Shown: piece after piece, positions 16,636 to 25,420 of the stretch
Layout of the letters: each line of letters begins with the position of its first letter
How positions within the stretch are numbered: position 1 is the first letter of the stretch
Assembly: GCA_904395885.1 (NCBI GenBank)
Contig: CAJFOF010000031.1
Coordinates: 1-40,375, forward strand
DNA length: 40,375 bases
Direction: 5' to 3'
DNA from: an uncultured Lachnospiraceae bacterium
GTDB lineage: Bacteria; Bacillota; Clostridia; Lachnospirales; Lachnospiraceae
Made by a program: the position numbers and the translations under genes
The notes under the pieces: model-generated
What the model was told of the DNA's origin: nothing
Database searches by the model: none
The model's input: the letters and a program-made list of their open reading frames with translations, nothing else

Positions 16636-18849
16636 TTACATCCCAGGGCCAATATTCTCATAATCTTCTGTCGGCACCGGAGATACCGAAACGTTTCCTC
16701 CCGGCGTAGAACTTCCTGGATAAATCGGACTCTCAGACGAAGTGGTATTCCCTGGAGAAGTAGCTGCTCCCGGGCCTTCCGGTACATATCCGTCTGTTCC
16801 CTCAGATGAATTATCAATAATTCCCGGTCCCTGACTGCTTCCCGTGCCAGGCTCCAGCCCTGTTCCCGGACCAATGCCTTCTGTCGTCTCAGATGCTCCG
16901 GGACTGACTGGTCCGGTAGACTCAGTGCTCTCAGCCGGATTGGAAGGACTTATACCGCCTTCTGTAGACGGAACTGTCGTCGTGGGTCTCCGGTCGCCTC
17001 CGATCCATTCGCCATTTTCGCCAAAGTACTCCCCGTCAATAATCTCATTTCCGTCCACATCCGTCTCAATAGGTTCATCGTAAAGCTGATCATCCTCGTC
17101 GATGATGTTTCCATTCTCATCAATACGATTTCCGTACTCGTCAGTCTCGTACTCCTCGGTTGTCTCCTCTGTACTCTCCACTTCCGTCTCCGCTGCTGTG
17201 GTCGATGCCTTACTGCTGGGAATCACACCGTTATCCGTAGACACGTGGCCTACCGTCTGTCCCTCTTTATACAGCCCGGTATCACTGGAAATTTTTTCGC
17301 TGATCCCTTTAACTGTATCGCTTGGCGTATAATCCATTTCCCCGTAAAGGAACTCATGAAGCTTAATGACATTGCTCTCTAGGGTTGTCGGAATCACGCA
17401 GTCTCCTTTTTTGCCCATATTAACCGCTGTTCTGGAGAACGGGAATCCCGCTGTCTCTCCGATATGATACTGAGTAATATTTCTCAGCATCGGAAAAATA
17501 TCATTAATGTCAATATAAGTGGAAACCTGCGGGAATACCGCTCCCACCAAGCTGTTCAGCGTGTTCCAATCTGCCTTTACCGCTTTGTCAAAGGCTGCCT
17601 GGATTACTTTTCTCTGGCGCTCCGTTCGTGCATAATCTGTATCCATTAGCCTGAGGCGCCCATAAGCCACGGCCTGAACCCCGTCTAAATGGTTCATTCC
17701 CGCATGAGTAAGCTGATGAGAGCCGATCCCAGTTCCCTTAACGGTCTCTGTAATAAAGGAATTGATATAATAAAATTCAGCATTACTCAGCTCAATGTCA
17801 ATCCCTCCCAGGACATTGATTCCGTCTGCTACCGCATTCCAGTTAAACGTCACATAGTCCGTAATGTTCAAATCCAGATTCCGGTTCAGCGCTTTAACCG
17901 CCTGAGTAGGGCCTCCGGTAAAATATGCCGAATTAATCTTATTATAAGTACCCTCATCATCAGTATTCAAATACGTATCACGGAATACAGAAACAATCTT
18001 GATCTCTCCGGTATCCTGGTTAATATCGCAGATCATAATTACATCTGAATTTGTTCCTTTTAATACGTTTTTGTCACGGCTGTCCACGCCAAAGACCGCG
18101 ATGGTCCAATGGCCTTTCATGTACTCCGGCACATCTACGGAAAATTCGGGATTGGTCACTTCCTCTACATTCCAGTCATCTGGCCGGGCGATCATGCTCC
18201 AGGCTCTGGCAAAGTAAGCATATGTAAAGATGAAGATCAATGCAATACACTCTGCAACTGCCATCGTTATAATACGCCGGCGCTTTTTGTTTTTAGCCGT
18301 TTTTGCAGCTTTCTCCGCCGCCTGGCTGGTAGCCGTCACCCGTCCTCCGTCCGGTGTACGTCTTCCGTAACCATTCCCTTCAGAGGAACTCTTCTGCTGA
18401 GGCTGGAAAGTCCGGGAAACCCTGCCAGGACGCCCTGATGTCTCCTGTCCCTCTCCTCCTCTTACAGGTCTCTCCCCCGTTTTTCTTCCGTTTACAGGTG
18501 AGCCTCCTGCAGCCATCCTCATTGTACTTCGCTCTCTAGCCGCCGGGTCGGCAATGTGGTCTTCTCCAACTGCCCGAATCCTATTTTCCTGGGGAATCGG
18601 ACGGGCCGCCCTGGATACAGGCTTCGTCCCTCCCGCAGCCCCCGTTCTGGGCAGCGTCCCTCCTGTGACCTCCCGACGGGGTCTGTCCCCTGCCTGGCTC
18701 CGGCTCGCTCCCTGCCTGGGCCTCGGGGCTGACACAGAATCTTTGGGAGAAGTCGTCCTCTCCGGGCGCCGGTTTCTCTCAGGGCGTTCTTCCTCCCGAT
18801 CTCTCCGGCCGCGCCGGCCTCCTAACTCATCATCATAATCATAGCTCAT
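16636..18849 (-). CDS. LytR-CpsA-Psr (LCP) family cell-wall polymer ligase
   Basis: 737 residues from the ATG at 18849 (MSYDYDDELGG), which has GAGG 9 nt upstream; a GTG 15 nt earlier is less likely. A long basic, Arg/Pro/Gly-rich cytoplasmic arm (about 1-190) is followed by one membrane helix (about 196-217), then an extracellular LCP domain (about 245-480) with FGVDSRDKNVLKGTNSDVIM and VSVFRDTYL. The last 230 residues are an acidic, then Ser/Thr/Pro/Gly-rich low-complexity tail. LCP enzymes move polymers from undecaprenyl carriers to peptidoglycan. As the last gene of the polysaccharide operon it probably attaches the finished chain to the wall. Both arms are much longer than in standard LCP proteins. 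Confidence 0.9.
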   Translation of the reverse strand: MSYDYDDELGGRRGRRDREEERPERNRRPERTTSPKDSVSAPRPRQGASRSQAGDRPRREVTGGTLPRTGAAGGTKPVSRAARPIPQENRIRAVGEDHIADPAARERSTMRMAAGGSPVNGRKTGERPVRGGEGQETSGRPGRVSRTFQPQQKSSSEGNGYGRRTPDGGRVTATSQAAEKAAKTAKNKKRRRIITMAVAECIALIFIFTYAYFARAWSMIARPDDWNVEEVTNPEFSVDVPEYMKGHWTIAVFGVDSRDKNVLKGTNSDVIMICDINQDTGEIKIVSVFRDTYLNTDDEGTYNKINSAYFTGGPTQAVKALNRNLDLNITDYVTFNWNAVADGINVLGGIDIELSNAEFYYINSFITETVKGTGIGSHQLTHAGMNHLDGVQAVAYGRLRLMDTDYARTERQRKVIQAAFDKAVKADWNTLNSLVGAVFPQVSTYIDINDIFPMLRNITQYHIGETAGFPFSRTAVNMGKKGDCVIPTTLESNVIKLHEFLYGEMDYTPSDTVKGISEKISSDTGLYKEGQTVGHVSTDNGVIPSSKASTTAAETEVESTEETTEEYETDEYGNRIDENGNIIDEDDQLYDEPIETDVDGNEIIDGEYFGENGEWIGGDRRPTTTVPSTEGGISPSNPAESTESTGPVSPGASETTEGIGPGTGLEPGTGSSQGPGIIDNSSEGTDGYVPEGPGAATSPGNTTSSESPIYPGSSTPGGNVSVSPVPTEDYENIGPGM

Positions 18850-18875
18850 GTACTTCAACCTCACGCTGCGTATGT

Positions 18876-20294
18876 CTAATACGCATTTTTATTGATAAAT
18901 CCTTTAAAAACCGTCAGGAACATAATTTTAAAGTCAAATCCAAGACTCCAATTCTCAATGTAGTACAGATCATGCTCAATCCGCTTCGTAATCGATGTGT
19001 CTCCCCGATACCCGTTCACCTGAGCCCATCCGGTCAGCCCCGGTCTCACCTGATGCTTGATCATATATCTGGGGATCTCTTCCTTAAAGCGCTCCACAAA
19101 AAACGGCCGCTCCGGTCTGGGCCCCACCAGGCTCATATCCCCAATGAGAATATTGAAAAACTGGGGCATCTCGTCTATACTGGTCTTCCTGATAAAACGG
19201 CCCACCGAGGTCACCCGCGGGTCGTGGGGCGTCGTCCATTTTGACTTTTCCTCCGAAGGCTTCTGAACCTCCATTGAACGGAACTTATACATCTTAAAAG
19301 TCCTGTTGTGGAGTCCCACTCTCTCCTGGCTGAAAATCACCGGTCCCGGGGAGGTCAGCTTAATCAGGATGGCTGTCACCAGCATGATCGGTGAGAAGAC
19401 CACCAATCCGCAGATAGCCCCGACAATATCCACGCACCGCTTTATCGTGGCGTTCAGCAGGTTTGTCAGGGGGACATGACGAATATGAATCACCGGCAGG
19501 CCCTGAAGATCTTCCGTGTAGGGGCGGGTGGGAATGATGTTATTATAATCCGGAATAAACTTGGTGTGAACCCCTGATTTTTCACAAGCTGCCACTATCT
19601 GCTCCAGATTGCTGTATTCTTTGATGCTCAGGGTGATGGCAATCTCATCCAGGGTATTGCTTTCCAGAAAACTGTTGAGCTGGGAGATCGTTCCCACTAC
19701 AGGTATATTCCGATAGCCCTCCCCTGTTTTGTGGTGGTCGTCCAGAATCCCGCGGATTCGGTATCCCCACTCCGGGTTGGCCAGAACCCGGTCGATAAAG
19801 CCTTCCGCCGCCCGGCTGTAGCCGATGAGAAGGATATGCTTTTGATTATACCCCTTGGATCTCAGAGAGCGGAGAACCATGCGGATCACATTGCGCTCCA
19901 GAGTCACCATAAAGGTATTGATGGCGAAAAATCCCAGAACCACTCTGGTAGCAAATTCATTAAAAAACGGGTTCTGATTACGGATGGCAAAAAGGACCAT
20001 GGTAAACAGCAAAAGTCCTATGGTATTGGCCTGGCAGATATTGGCGAACTCCACTCTGCGGCCCTGAACCCGTTTAGGCGTATATAAATGGAAGACCCCA
20101 TATAAGATGAGGTACCCCGGCACAATCAGGATCAGTGCCATAAAATAATATCTGGGTGCCAGAACTTCTCCCTGAACCGGGAAAATTCTGGCTTCCAGCA
20201 TCAAATACCACGCGAGAAGGTAAGACCCAGCCGTTACCAGTCCGTCCAACACAACATGGAAACGGTTGAATCCTTTCTGATTGTCTTTTATCAT
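18876..20294 (-). CDS. Undecaprenyl-phosphate sugar phosphotransferase (priming transferase)
   Basis: About 472 residues from the ATG at 20294, which has AGGTG 9 nt upstream; a GTG at 20306 directly after the previous stop codon is an alternative. Four N-terminal membrane helices and a CoA-binding-like central domain (about 140-260) precede the bacterial sugar transferase domain (about 275-470). Marks of that domain are KRCVDIVGAICGLVVFSP, SPGPVIFSQERVG, FKMYKFRSM, RKTSIDEMPQFFNIL and MSLVGPRPE. It is the WbaP/CpsE type, loading the first sugar phosphate from a UDP-sugar onto undecaprenyl phosphate. Which sugar is used is unknown. Confidence 0.93.
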   Translation of the reverse strand: MIKDNQKGFNRFHVVLDGLVTAGSYLLAWYLMLEARIFPVQGEVLAPRYYFMALILIVPGYLILYGVFHLYTPKRVQGRRVEFANICQANTIGLLLFTMVLFAIRNQNPFFNEFATRVVLGFFAINTFMVTLERNVIRMVLRSLRSKGYNQKHILLIGYSRAAEGFIDRVLANPEWGYRIRGILDDHHKTGEGYRNIPVVGTISQLNSFLESNTLDEIAITLSIKEYSNLEQIVAACEKSGVHTKFIPDYNNIIPTRPYTEDLQGLPVIHIRHVPLTNLLNATIKRCVDIVGAICGLVVFSPIMLVTAILIKLTSPGPVIFSQERVGLHNRTFKMYKFRSMEVQKPSEEKSKWTTPHDPRVTSVGRFIRKTSIDEMPQFFNILIGDMSLVGPRPERPFFVERFKEEIPRYMIKHQVRPGLTGWAQVNGYRGDTSITKRIEHDLYYIENWSLGFDFKIMFLTVFKGFINKNAY

Positions 20295-20306
20295 ACTGCT
20301 AATCAC

Positions 20307-21305
20307 CTAGTTTCTTCTGCAAGCCTTCCTATTTCCCAGTTTTCTCCTGGAAAACTCATACACATACAAAAATGTTCCGGCTATGAGTTCCGCCTCAATC
20401 ACTATATAATTCATCAGTCTTGACGGCGAGAATCTTACCTTTCTGCAAGTTCTGGCAGTCCGGATTCCCTCCTTCAGCCCATCTGCATAGTCTTTTGCAA
20501 AGCCGATTCTCCGGAAAAACTGGTATTTCAGTCCGGTGCCCACAGCGATGGGAATCAAATTCAGTAAAAGCTGAAGGAACGGCATGTTTTTATAATTGAG
20601 ATAGACATTATTTCTGGCGGCCAGCCTCACCTTGAAAGAATTGTACTTGGAGCCGCTGGTTCCGCTGCCCACATGGTACACTACGGCCGAAGGACAGTAG
20701 ACATTCCGGTAGCCAAAAATCCTGGCCCGGTAACCCACATCGATATCTTCCAGATAAGCAAAATGCTTCTCATCAAAATACCCAATCTCATCAAATACAG
20801 ATCTCCGGTAAATAGCGGCTCCCGCACAGGCCGCAAACACAGAGCAGGATCTGCCGTAGCGCTCTGTTGGCTGACCTACCCCTCTCTGATAGGCCCATCC
20901 TAAAACACTGTACATATCCCCGGCATCGTCCATCAGCTCCTTACGGTGCATCTGCACCATTCTGCTGCTGACAGAAAAAATCTTTGGAGACCGCTCTATC
21001 GCCCGAACCAGCTCTCCCACATAATCCGGATCGGCTTCCGTATCGTTATTCAGCAGAATCACATAGGGGGTCTTCGCTTCCCGGATCCCAACATTAACAG
21101 CACCGGAAAATCCCGTATTCTCTTTTAAATATATGGAAGGGATTCCATGACTCTCCAGCCACTGGACACTGCCGTCCGTGGAACCATTGTCCACCACCAG
21201 GATGTCAAAATTCCGGCAGCGCTGGCGTTCTAATGCTGCCATGCAGGGTTCCATAAATTTCAGCCCATTGTAATTGGGAATAACGATCGTAACTTTGTGT
21301 TCCAA
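20307..21305 (-). CDS. GT2 glycosyltransferase (rhamnosyltransferase-like)
   Basis: 332 residues with a GT-A fold: IVIPNYNGLKF at the start, VVDNGSTDGS, LLNNDTEADP with the DxD metal site, and EDIDVGYRA as the catalytic ED motif. A hydrophobic C-terminal helix may attach it to the membrane. It adds a sugar to the lipid-linked repeat on the cytoplasmic side. The start is TTG with GAGG 7 nt upstream, 9 nt after the previous gene. The resemblance is to rhamnosyltransferase-type GT2 enzymes, but donor and acceptor are unknown. Confidence 0.88.
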   Translation of the reverse strand: MEHKVTIVIPNYNGLKFMEPCMAALERQRCRNFDILVVDNGSTDGSVQWLESHGIPSIYLKENTGFSGAVNVGIREAKTPYVILLNNDTEADPDYVGELVRAIERSPKIFSVSSRMVQMHRKELMDDAGDMYSVLGWAYQRGVGQPTERYGRSCSVFAACAGAAIYRRSVFDEIGYFDEKHFAYLEDIDVGYRARIFGYRNVYCPSAVVYHVGSGTSGSKYNSFKVRLAARNNVYLNYKNMPFLQLLLNLIPIAVGTGLKYQFFRRIGFAKDYADGLKEGIRTARTCRKVRFSPSRLMNYIVIEAELIAGTFLYVYEFSRRKLGNRKACRRN

Positions 21306-21314
21306 GGGATGACC

Positions 21315-23513
21315 TCACTTTTCTACATCGATCTCCAGCCGATAAGGCTCACCAATTTTTTCTTTCTTTAAGTCCCGGAGAGCGAAATTTGACTTTCTCA
21401 GCGTCAGGTTCGGATTATAGAAGGGGTCGCCGTTCTTTAGGATATCCGGCCATCTCCGTGCAAATATGGCAATCTCCCGGTTAAAACGGGCTACCTTTTC
21501 CGGCGTGTCCTCCAATCCCCTGGACTTCGATTCATAATGATACAGCAATGCATACGGATTGTAAACCACTAATTTATTCAAAGATCGGATTTTCATACAA
21601 AAATCAATATCATTGAAGGCAACGGCCAGCTCTTCCGTAAAGCCCCCTACCTGGTCGAACAGAGTTCTCTTGGTCATCAGGCAGGCCGCTGTCACGGCGC
21701 TGTAGTCCTGAGCGCACATAGCCCGGTGGAAATAGCTGTTCTCCGCCTTGTGAAGGCCGATAAACGTGTGACCGGCAATGCCGCCAAATCCCACCACTAC
21801 GCCGGCATGCTGAATCGTGTCATCCTGGTACAGGAGTCTGGCTCCAACAATACCCACATCTTCTCTCTGGCAGTAACCCAGCATCTCCTGAATTACATCC
21901 GGCTCAATAATCTCTGTATCATTATTTAGGAACAGCAGGTATTCCCCTTTTGCGAATTGGACTCCAAAATTGTTGATCGCTGAGAAGTTAAAGCCCTTCT
22001 CCCAGCGAACCACCTGGACATTTGGAAATTCTTTCTGAATCTTATCGTAATAGACAAATGTCCCTTGGTCTGTACTGTTGTTTTCCACCACAATAAACTC
22101 CAGATTAGGGTATGTTCCCCTCTCGATCAGGGATCGGATACAGGTATCCAAATCCTGGGTGTGGTCTTTATTGGGAATCACCACTGAGACCAGCGGCTGC
22201 CCTTTCAGCACAAAACGGGTATGGTAAATTCCAAAATCTACGCCCTTTTCAATGGATTCCACACCGATTCCCATCCGGTCAAAATGAGCCTGAATCGCCC
22301 GGGTTCCGGCCTCAAACGCATACATCTTGCTTTCTGGATTGCTGGCCGTGGAATTCTGGTGGCACCGCCAGTGGTACAGCACTTTTGGAATATGGCAGAT
22401 CTTCCTTGCCGCTTCCGTACAGCGGAAAATGAAATCATAGTCCTGAGCACCGTCAAATTCCTGCCGGAAGCCTCCCACAGCTTCCACCAGCTCCCTGTTT
22501 ACCACAAAAAGATGGCAAATGTAGTTGACACTGGTGAGAAGATCCGGATTAAAGTCCGGCTTAAAGTGTGGATCAAACAGGGCCTTGCCGTCCATGTCCA
22601 GCTTATCCTCGTCGGAATAAAGCACATCATATTCCGGATCTGAGTTGATAGCTTTCACGCACTCATACAATGCATGAGGAGGAAGCGTATCGTCATGGTC
22701 TGCCAGAACAATAAAATCTCCCGTAGCCATTTCCATAGCCGCATTGGTATTCCCGGCAATTCCTTTATTTTCCCCCAAAATCACATATTTAAAACGCTGA
22801 TCCCGCTCGGCAAAGCGGCGAAGCAGCCGCTCAGAGCTCTCTCCTCTGGGACTCCCGTCTGCCACGCAGACTTCCCAGTTTTTATAGGTCTGAGCCTCTA
22901 TGGACTGAAGCATTTCCCTTAAATACCGTTCCGGTGTCTTGTATGCCGGGATCACGATAGATAATCTAGGGCTGTAATCAAAAGACTCTGCCCTCTGCCT
23001 CTCCAGCTCTTCCTCCGTGGGCTTGGTCAGCTCATACCACTCGCCATAGTCGTAATCATTGTCAATTCCCTGAAGTTTATGTTTTGACTTTAAGATCAGA
23101 GCTTTGAGACCGTTGTCCTTCCAGAAGTCCATGGCCACCCGGACCGTCTCCATATTCATCAGATCTTTTATTTTCTGGCGGCGCTTGTATGCCACGCTGG
23201 AGCGGCGCATGATCATCTCTTCATTGTATTTGATTCTCGCTCTGCGGCCGCCGCAGCGAATGATCAGATAATAGTCCTTCCCCCTCTCATAATCGAACTG
23301 AATATCGAAGCCAAAATCCTTGTCCAGAATCTCCTTAAAGTAAATATGGCTCACATCATCCCGTCTGGTGGACACATAGCGGAAGTCTACCGGCTTATGG
23401 TCGGCATCCTCCACAGCAAACTCCGCCTGATCCTCAGGTGTCTTTCCTATGACCCACCCGTTGAGGGTAATCGTATTTTCCCTGATCCGCACTACATCTA
23501 CGTTATATCTCAT
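21315..23513 (-). CDS. Tandem GT2 glycosyltransferase (two catalytic domains)
   Basis: 732 residues from the ATG at 23513, with GGAG 8 nt upstream. An N-terminal beta-rich region (about 1-110) is of no recognised family. It is followed by a linker and two GT-A domains. The first, about 200-420, has LSIVIPAYKTPERYL, LADHDDTLPP and AQDYDFIFR. The second, about 440-690, has VSVVIPNKDHTQDLD, VVENNSTDQGT, FLNNDTEIIEP and FNDIDFCMK. Two domains imply two sugar transfers, or alternating linkages in a repeating chain, by one protein. It starts immediately after the upstream GT2 stop codon, which suggests coupled translation. Confidence 0.9.
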   Translation of the reverse strand: MRYNVDVVRIRENTITLNGWVIGKTPEDQAEFAVEDADHKPVDFRYVSTRRDDVSHIYFKEILDKDFGFDIQFDYERGKDYYLIIRCGGRRARIKYNEEMIMRRSSVAYKRRQKIKDLMNMETVRVAMDFWKDNGLKALILKSKHKLQGIDNDYDYGEWYELTKPTEEELERQRAESFDYSPRLSIVIPAYKTPERYLREMLQSIEAQTYKNWEVCVADGSPRGESSERLLRRFAERDQRFKYVILGENKGIAGNTNAAMEMATGDFIVLADHDDTLPPHALYECVKAINSDPEYDVLYSDEDKLDMDGKALFDPHFKPDFNPDLLTSVNYICHLFVVNRELVEAVGGFRQEFDGAQDYDFIFRCTEAARKICHIPKVLYHWRCHQNSTASNPESKMYAFEAGTRAIQAHFDRMGIGVESIEKGVDFGIYHTRFVLKGQPLVSVVIPNKDHTQDLDTCIRSLIERGTYPNLEFIVVENNSTDQGTFVYYDKIQKEFPNVQVVRWEKGFNFSAINNFGVQFAKGEYLLFLNNDTEIIEPDVIQEMLGYCQREDVGIVGARLLYQDDTIQHAGVVVGFGGIAGHTFIGLHKAENSYFHRAMCAQDYSAVTAACLMTKRTLFDQVGGFTEELAVAFNDIDFCMKIRSLNKLVVYNPYALLYHYESKSRGLEDTPEKVARFNREIAIFARRWPDILKNGDPFYNPNLTLRKSNFALRDLKKEKIGEPYRLEIDVEK

Positions 23514-23515
23514 CA

Positions 23516-24496
23516 CTATTTCTCCGTACGCTCCGTCTTTCCTTCGTTCTGGGTATCAAAATTGATTCTCTCCTCCTCAATGACCAACGGTCGGTGCATG
23601 ACTCTCTGATTGATACTCAGAATATATTCCCCTACCAGACCGATAAAGAAGATCTGTACTGATCCCAGGAAGCACATGCCAATCAGCATGGGGGCCATCC
23701 CGGCCGGGAAACGATCCCACCAGATCAGCTTCATCACCAGATAGATAAAAGCCACCAAAATACTTATTACAGAACAAATACTCCCAAAAATCGTAGCCAT
23801 TCTCAATCCTGTTTTTGTATAGGAAGTAACGCTGAGCATTGCCGCGTCAAAAAGGCTGAAAAAATTATTTTTCGTATGGCCGGCCCTTCTCCTGGGCTGT
23901 TCGTAGGGAATTTCCTTTCTCTTATATCCCAGCTCCGCCACAATTCCTCTCAAAAACGGAGTCGGATCGTCCAGCTTCCGAAGAATTTCTATAAAGTCCC
24001 TGTCATACAGTCCGGAACCGGTAAAATGCTCGATCTGCTCTACGTCAGAAAACTTTTTGATCATCTTATAGTAGCAGCTTCTGAGCCAGTACATAACCGG
24101 ATTTTCTTTGCTGCTGGTCTTGATCCCGATAACAATCTTGTAGCCCTCCTCCCAAGCGTGTACATACTTGGGAATCAGATCTACCGGATCCTGAAAATCT
24201 GCCACCATCTCGATCACACAGTCCCCCGTCACCTGGAGCATCCCGTAATAAGGCGAGTTAAACTGGCCAAAATTGCGGGCATTAAAAATCGCTTTGATCT
24301 TGGGATTCTGGCGGCACAGTTCCCGAATCAGAAGTCTGGTCTTATCCTGAGAGTCATTGTCGATAAAAACCAGCTCGTAATCGTACTCCGGCAGCTCATT
24401 GGTCAGAGTGTCGATCACTGCCTGACTGATGGGAACTACATTCTCTTCCTCATTGTAACACGGAATCAATACGCTAATTTTTTTCATACCTGTCAT
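23516..24496 (-). CDS. GT2 glycosyltransferase, DPM1/GtrB type, with two C-terminal helices
   Basis: 326 residues: a GT-A domain (about 5-225; SVLIPCYNEEENV, FIDNDSQDKT, MVADFQDPVDLIP) and two membrane helices (about 235-262 and 270-295). This is the architecture of dolichol-phosphate-mannose synthase-like and GtrB/ArnC enzymes, which move a sugar from an NDP donor to undecaprenyl phosphate. The carrier-linked sugar could then decorate the polymer on the outside. The ATG at 24496 overlaps the end of the upstream epimerase by 23 nt; an ATG at 24487 is also possible. Confidence 0.88.
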   Translation of the reverse strand: MTGMKKISVLIPCYNEEENVVPISQAVIDTLTNELPEYDYELVFIDNDSQDKTRLLIRELCRQNPKIKAIFNARNFGQFNSPYYGMLQVTGDCVIEMVADFQDPVDLIPKYVHAWEEGYKIVIGIKTSSKENPVMYWLRSCYYKMIKKFSDVEQIEHFTGSGLYDRDFIEILRKLDDPTPFLRGIVAELGYKRKEIPYEQPRRRAGHTKNNFFSLFDAAMLSVTSYTKTGLRMATIFGSICSVISILVAFIYLVMKLIWWDRFPAGMAPMLIGMCFLGSVQIFFIGLVGEYILSINQRVMHRPLVIEEERINFDTQNEGKTERTEK

Positions 24497-25412
24497 TCTC
24501 TTCTCTCTTCATGGTTTCTTCAATCCCTTGGCGGAATGTATAAGCCTCCTCCCACCGGCCTTCCAAAAGCCGGTTCAGCTTCTCCACATCCGGGCAGACC
24601 GACAGAGCCCCCTCCTTTGCCTGTACAAAGATTCCATACTCCAGGGTTCCTCTCCCGCCGGCAATCTCATGAATCTCCTCCACAAACTCCCGCAGAACCC
24701 TGGTGTCCCGGCTGGCTATGTTGACGATCCCAGCTTCCCCGGTTCCAGCGCTGTGGTGCAGTTCATAGACAGCCCTCACGGCATCTTTGATATACATAAA
24801 ATTCCACTTGTGACGGCAGGCGCTGAGAGCAACCGTCTTTCCCTGAGGCAAGTCCCTCACCAGGGTCGAGATGATGGACCAGGGGTGATCTCCCCAGCCG
24901 TATACGCTGAAAAAGCGAAGGTGATAGTAGGTCATCCCGTACTCGTGGCACAGCGGCCTCGCCATCTGGTAAAATTTCCATTTGGCCTTCCCATACTCGT
25001 TAATAGGATGGCAGTCCATATCTTCCCGCATCGTCTCTCCGGCAATCCCGTACTCCACTCGGGAGCCGGCATCCATAAACACGCTACATTTTAGCAGATA
25101 GGCGGCTTTTACGCAATCCAAAGATTCCGAAACATTTTTCTCCTGGACCTGAGGGGAATCGATCTCCTGCCGGTTTACCCCGCCCCAGGCAAAATGAAAG
25201 AAAGCATCCGCCTGCCCAACAGCCTCCACACAGTCCAGGACATTTTCCAGCCCGCAGGACACCACCGTCAGATTCTCGTGGGATGGCAGAACCCCTCTAT
25301 TCTTTGAATCCGGCCGCACCAGGGCAAAGACTCTCGCCCCCTTTTCCAGATACATCTGCGTCAGATATCTGCCGATAAAACCGGTAGCTCCGGTAATCAC
25401 GATCCTTTCCAT
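24474..25412 (-). CDS. NAD-dependent sugar epimerase/dehydratase (SDR), copy 1
   Basis: 312 residues from the ATG at 25412 (MERIVITGATGFIG), chosen because the nucleotide-binding strand must open the protein. The Rossmann motif is GATGFIG, and the YxxxK catalytic pair lies in NEYGKAKW, after GSRVEYG. It belongs to the extended SDR family acting on nucleotide sugars (epimerase, reductase or dehydratase). It shares many blocks with the second epimerase at 26649-27626 (EYGKAK, FFSVYGWGDHPWS versus IFSVYGPGDHPWS, MWNF/KWNF), so the two are diverged paralogues flanking a methyltransferase. Confidence 0.88.
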   Translation of the reverse strand: MERIVITGATGFIGRYLTQMYLEKGARVFALVRPDSKNRGVLPSHENLTVVSCGLENVLDCVEAVGQADAFFHFAWGGVNRQEIDSPQVQEKNVSESLDCVKAAYLLKCSVFMDAGSRVEYGIAGETMREDMDCHPINEYGKAKWKFYQMARPLCHEYGMTYYHLRFFSVYGWGDHPWSIISTLVRDLPQGKTVALSACRHKWNFMYIKDAVRAVYELHHSAGTGEAGIVNIASRDTRVLREFVEEIHEIAGGRGTLEYGIFVQAKEGALSVCPDVEKLNRLLEGRWEEAYTFRQGIEETMKREENDRYEKN

Positions 25413-25420
25413 AGAAATTC

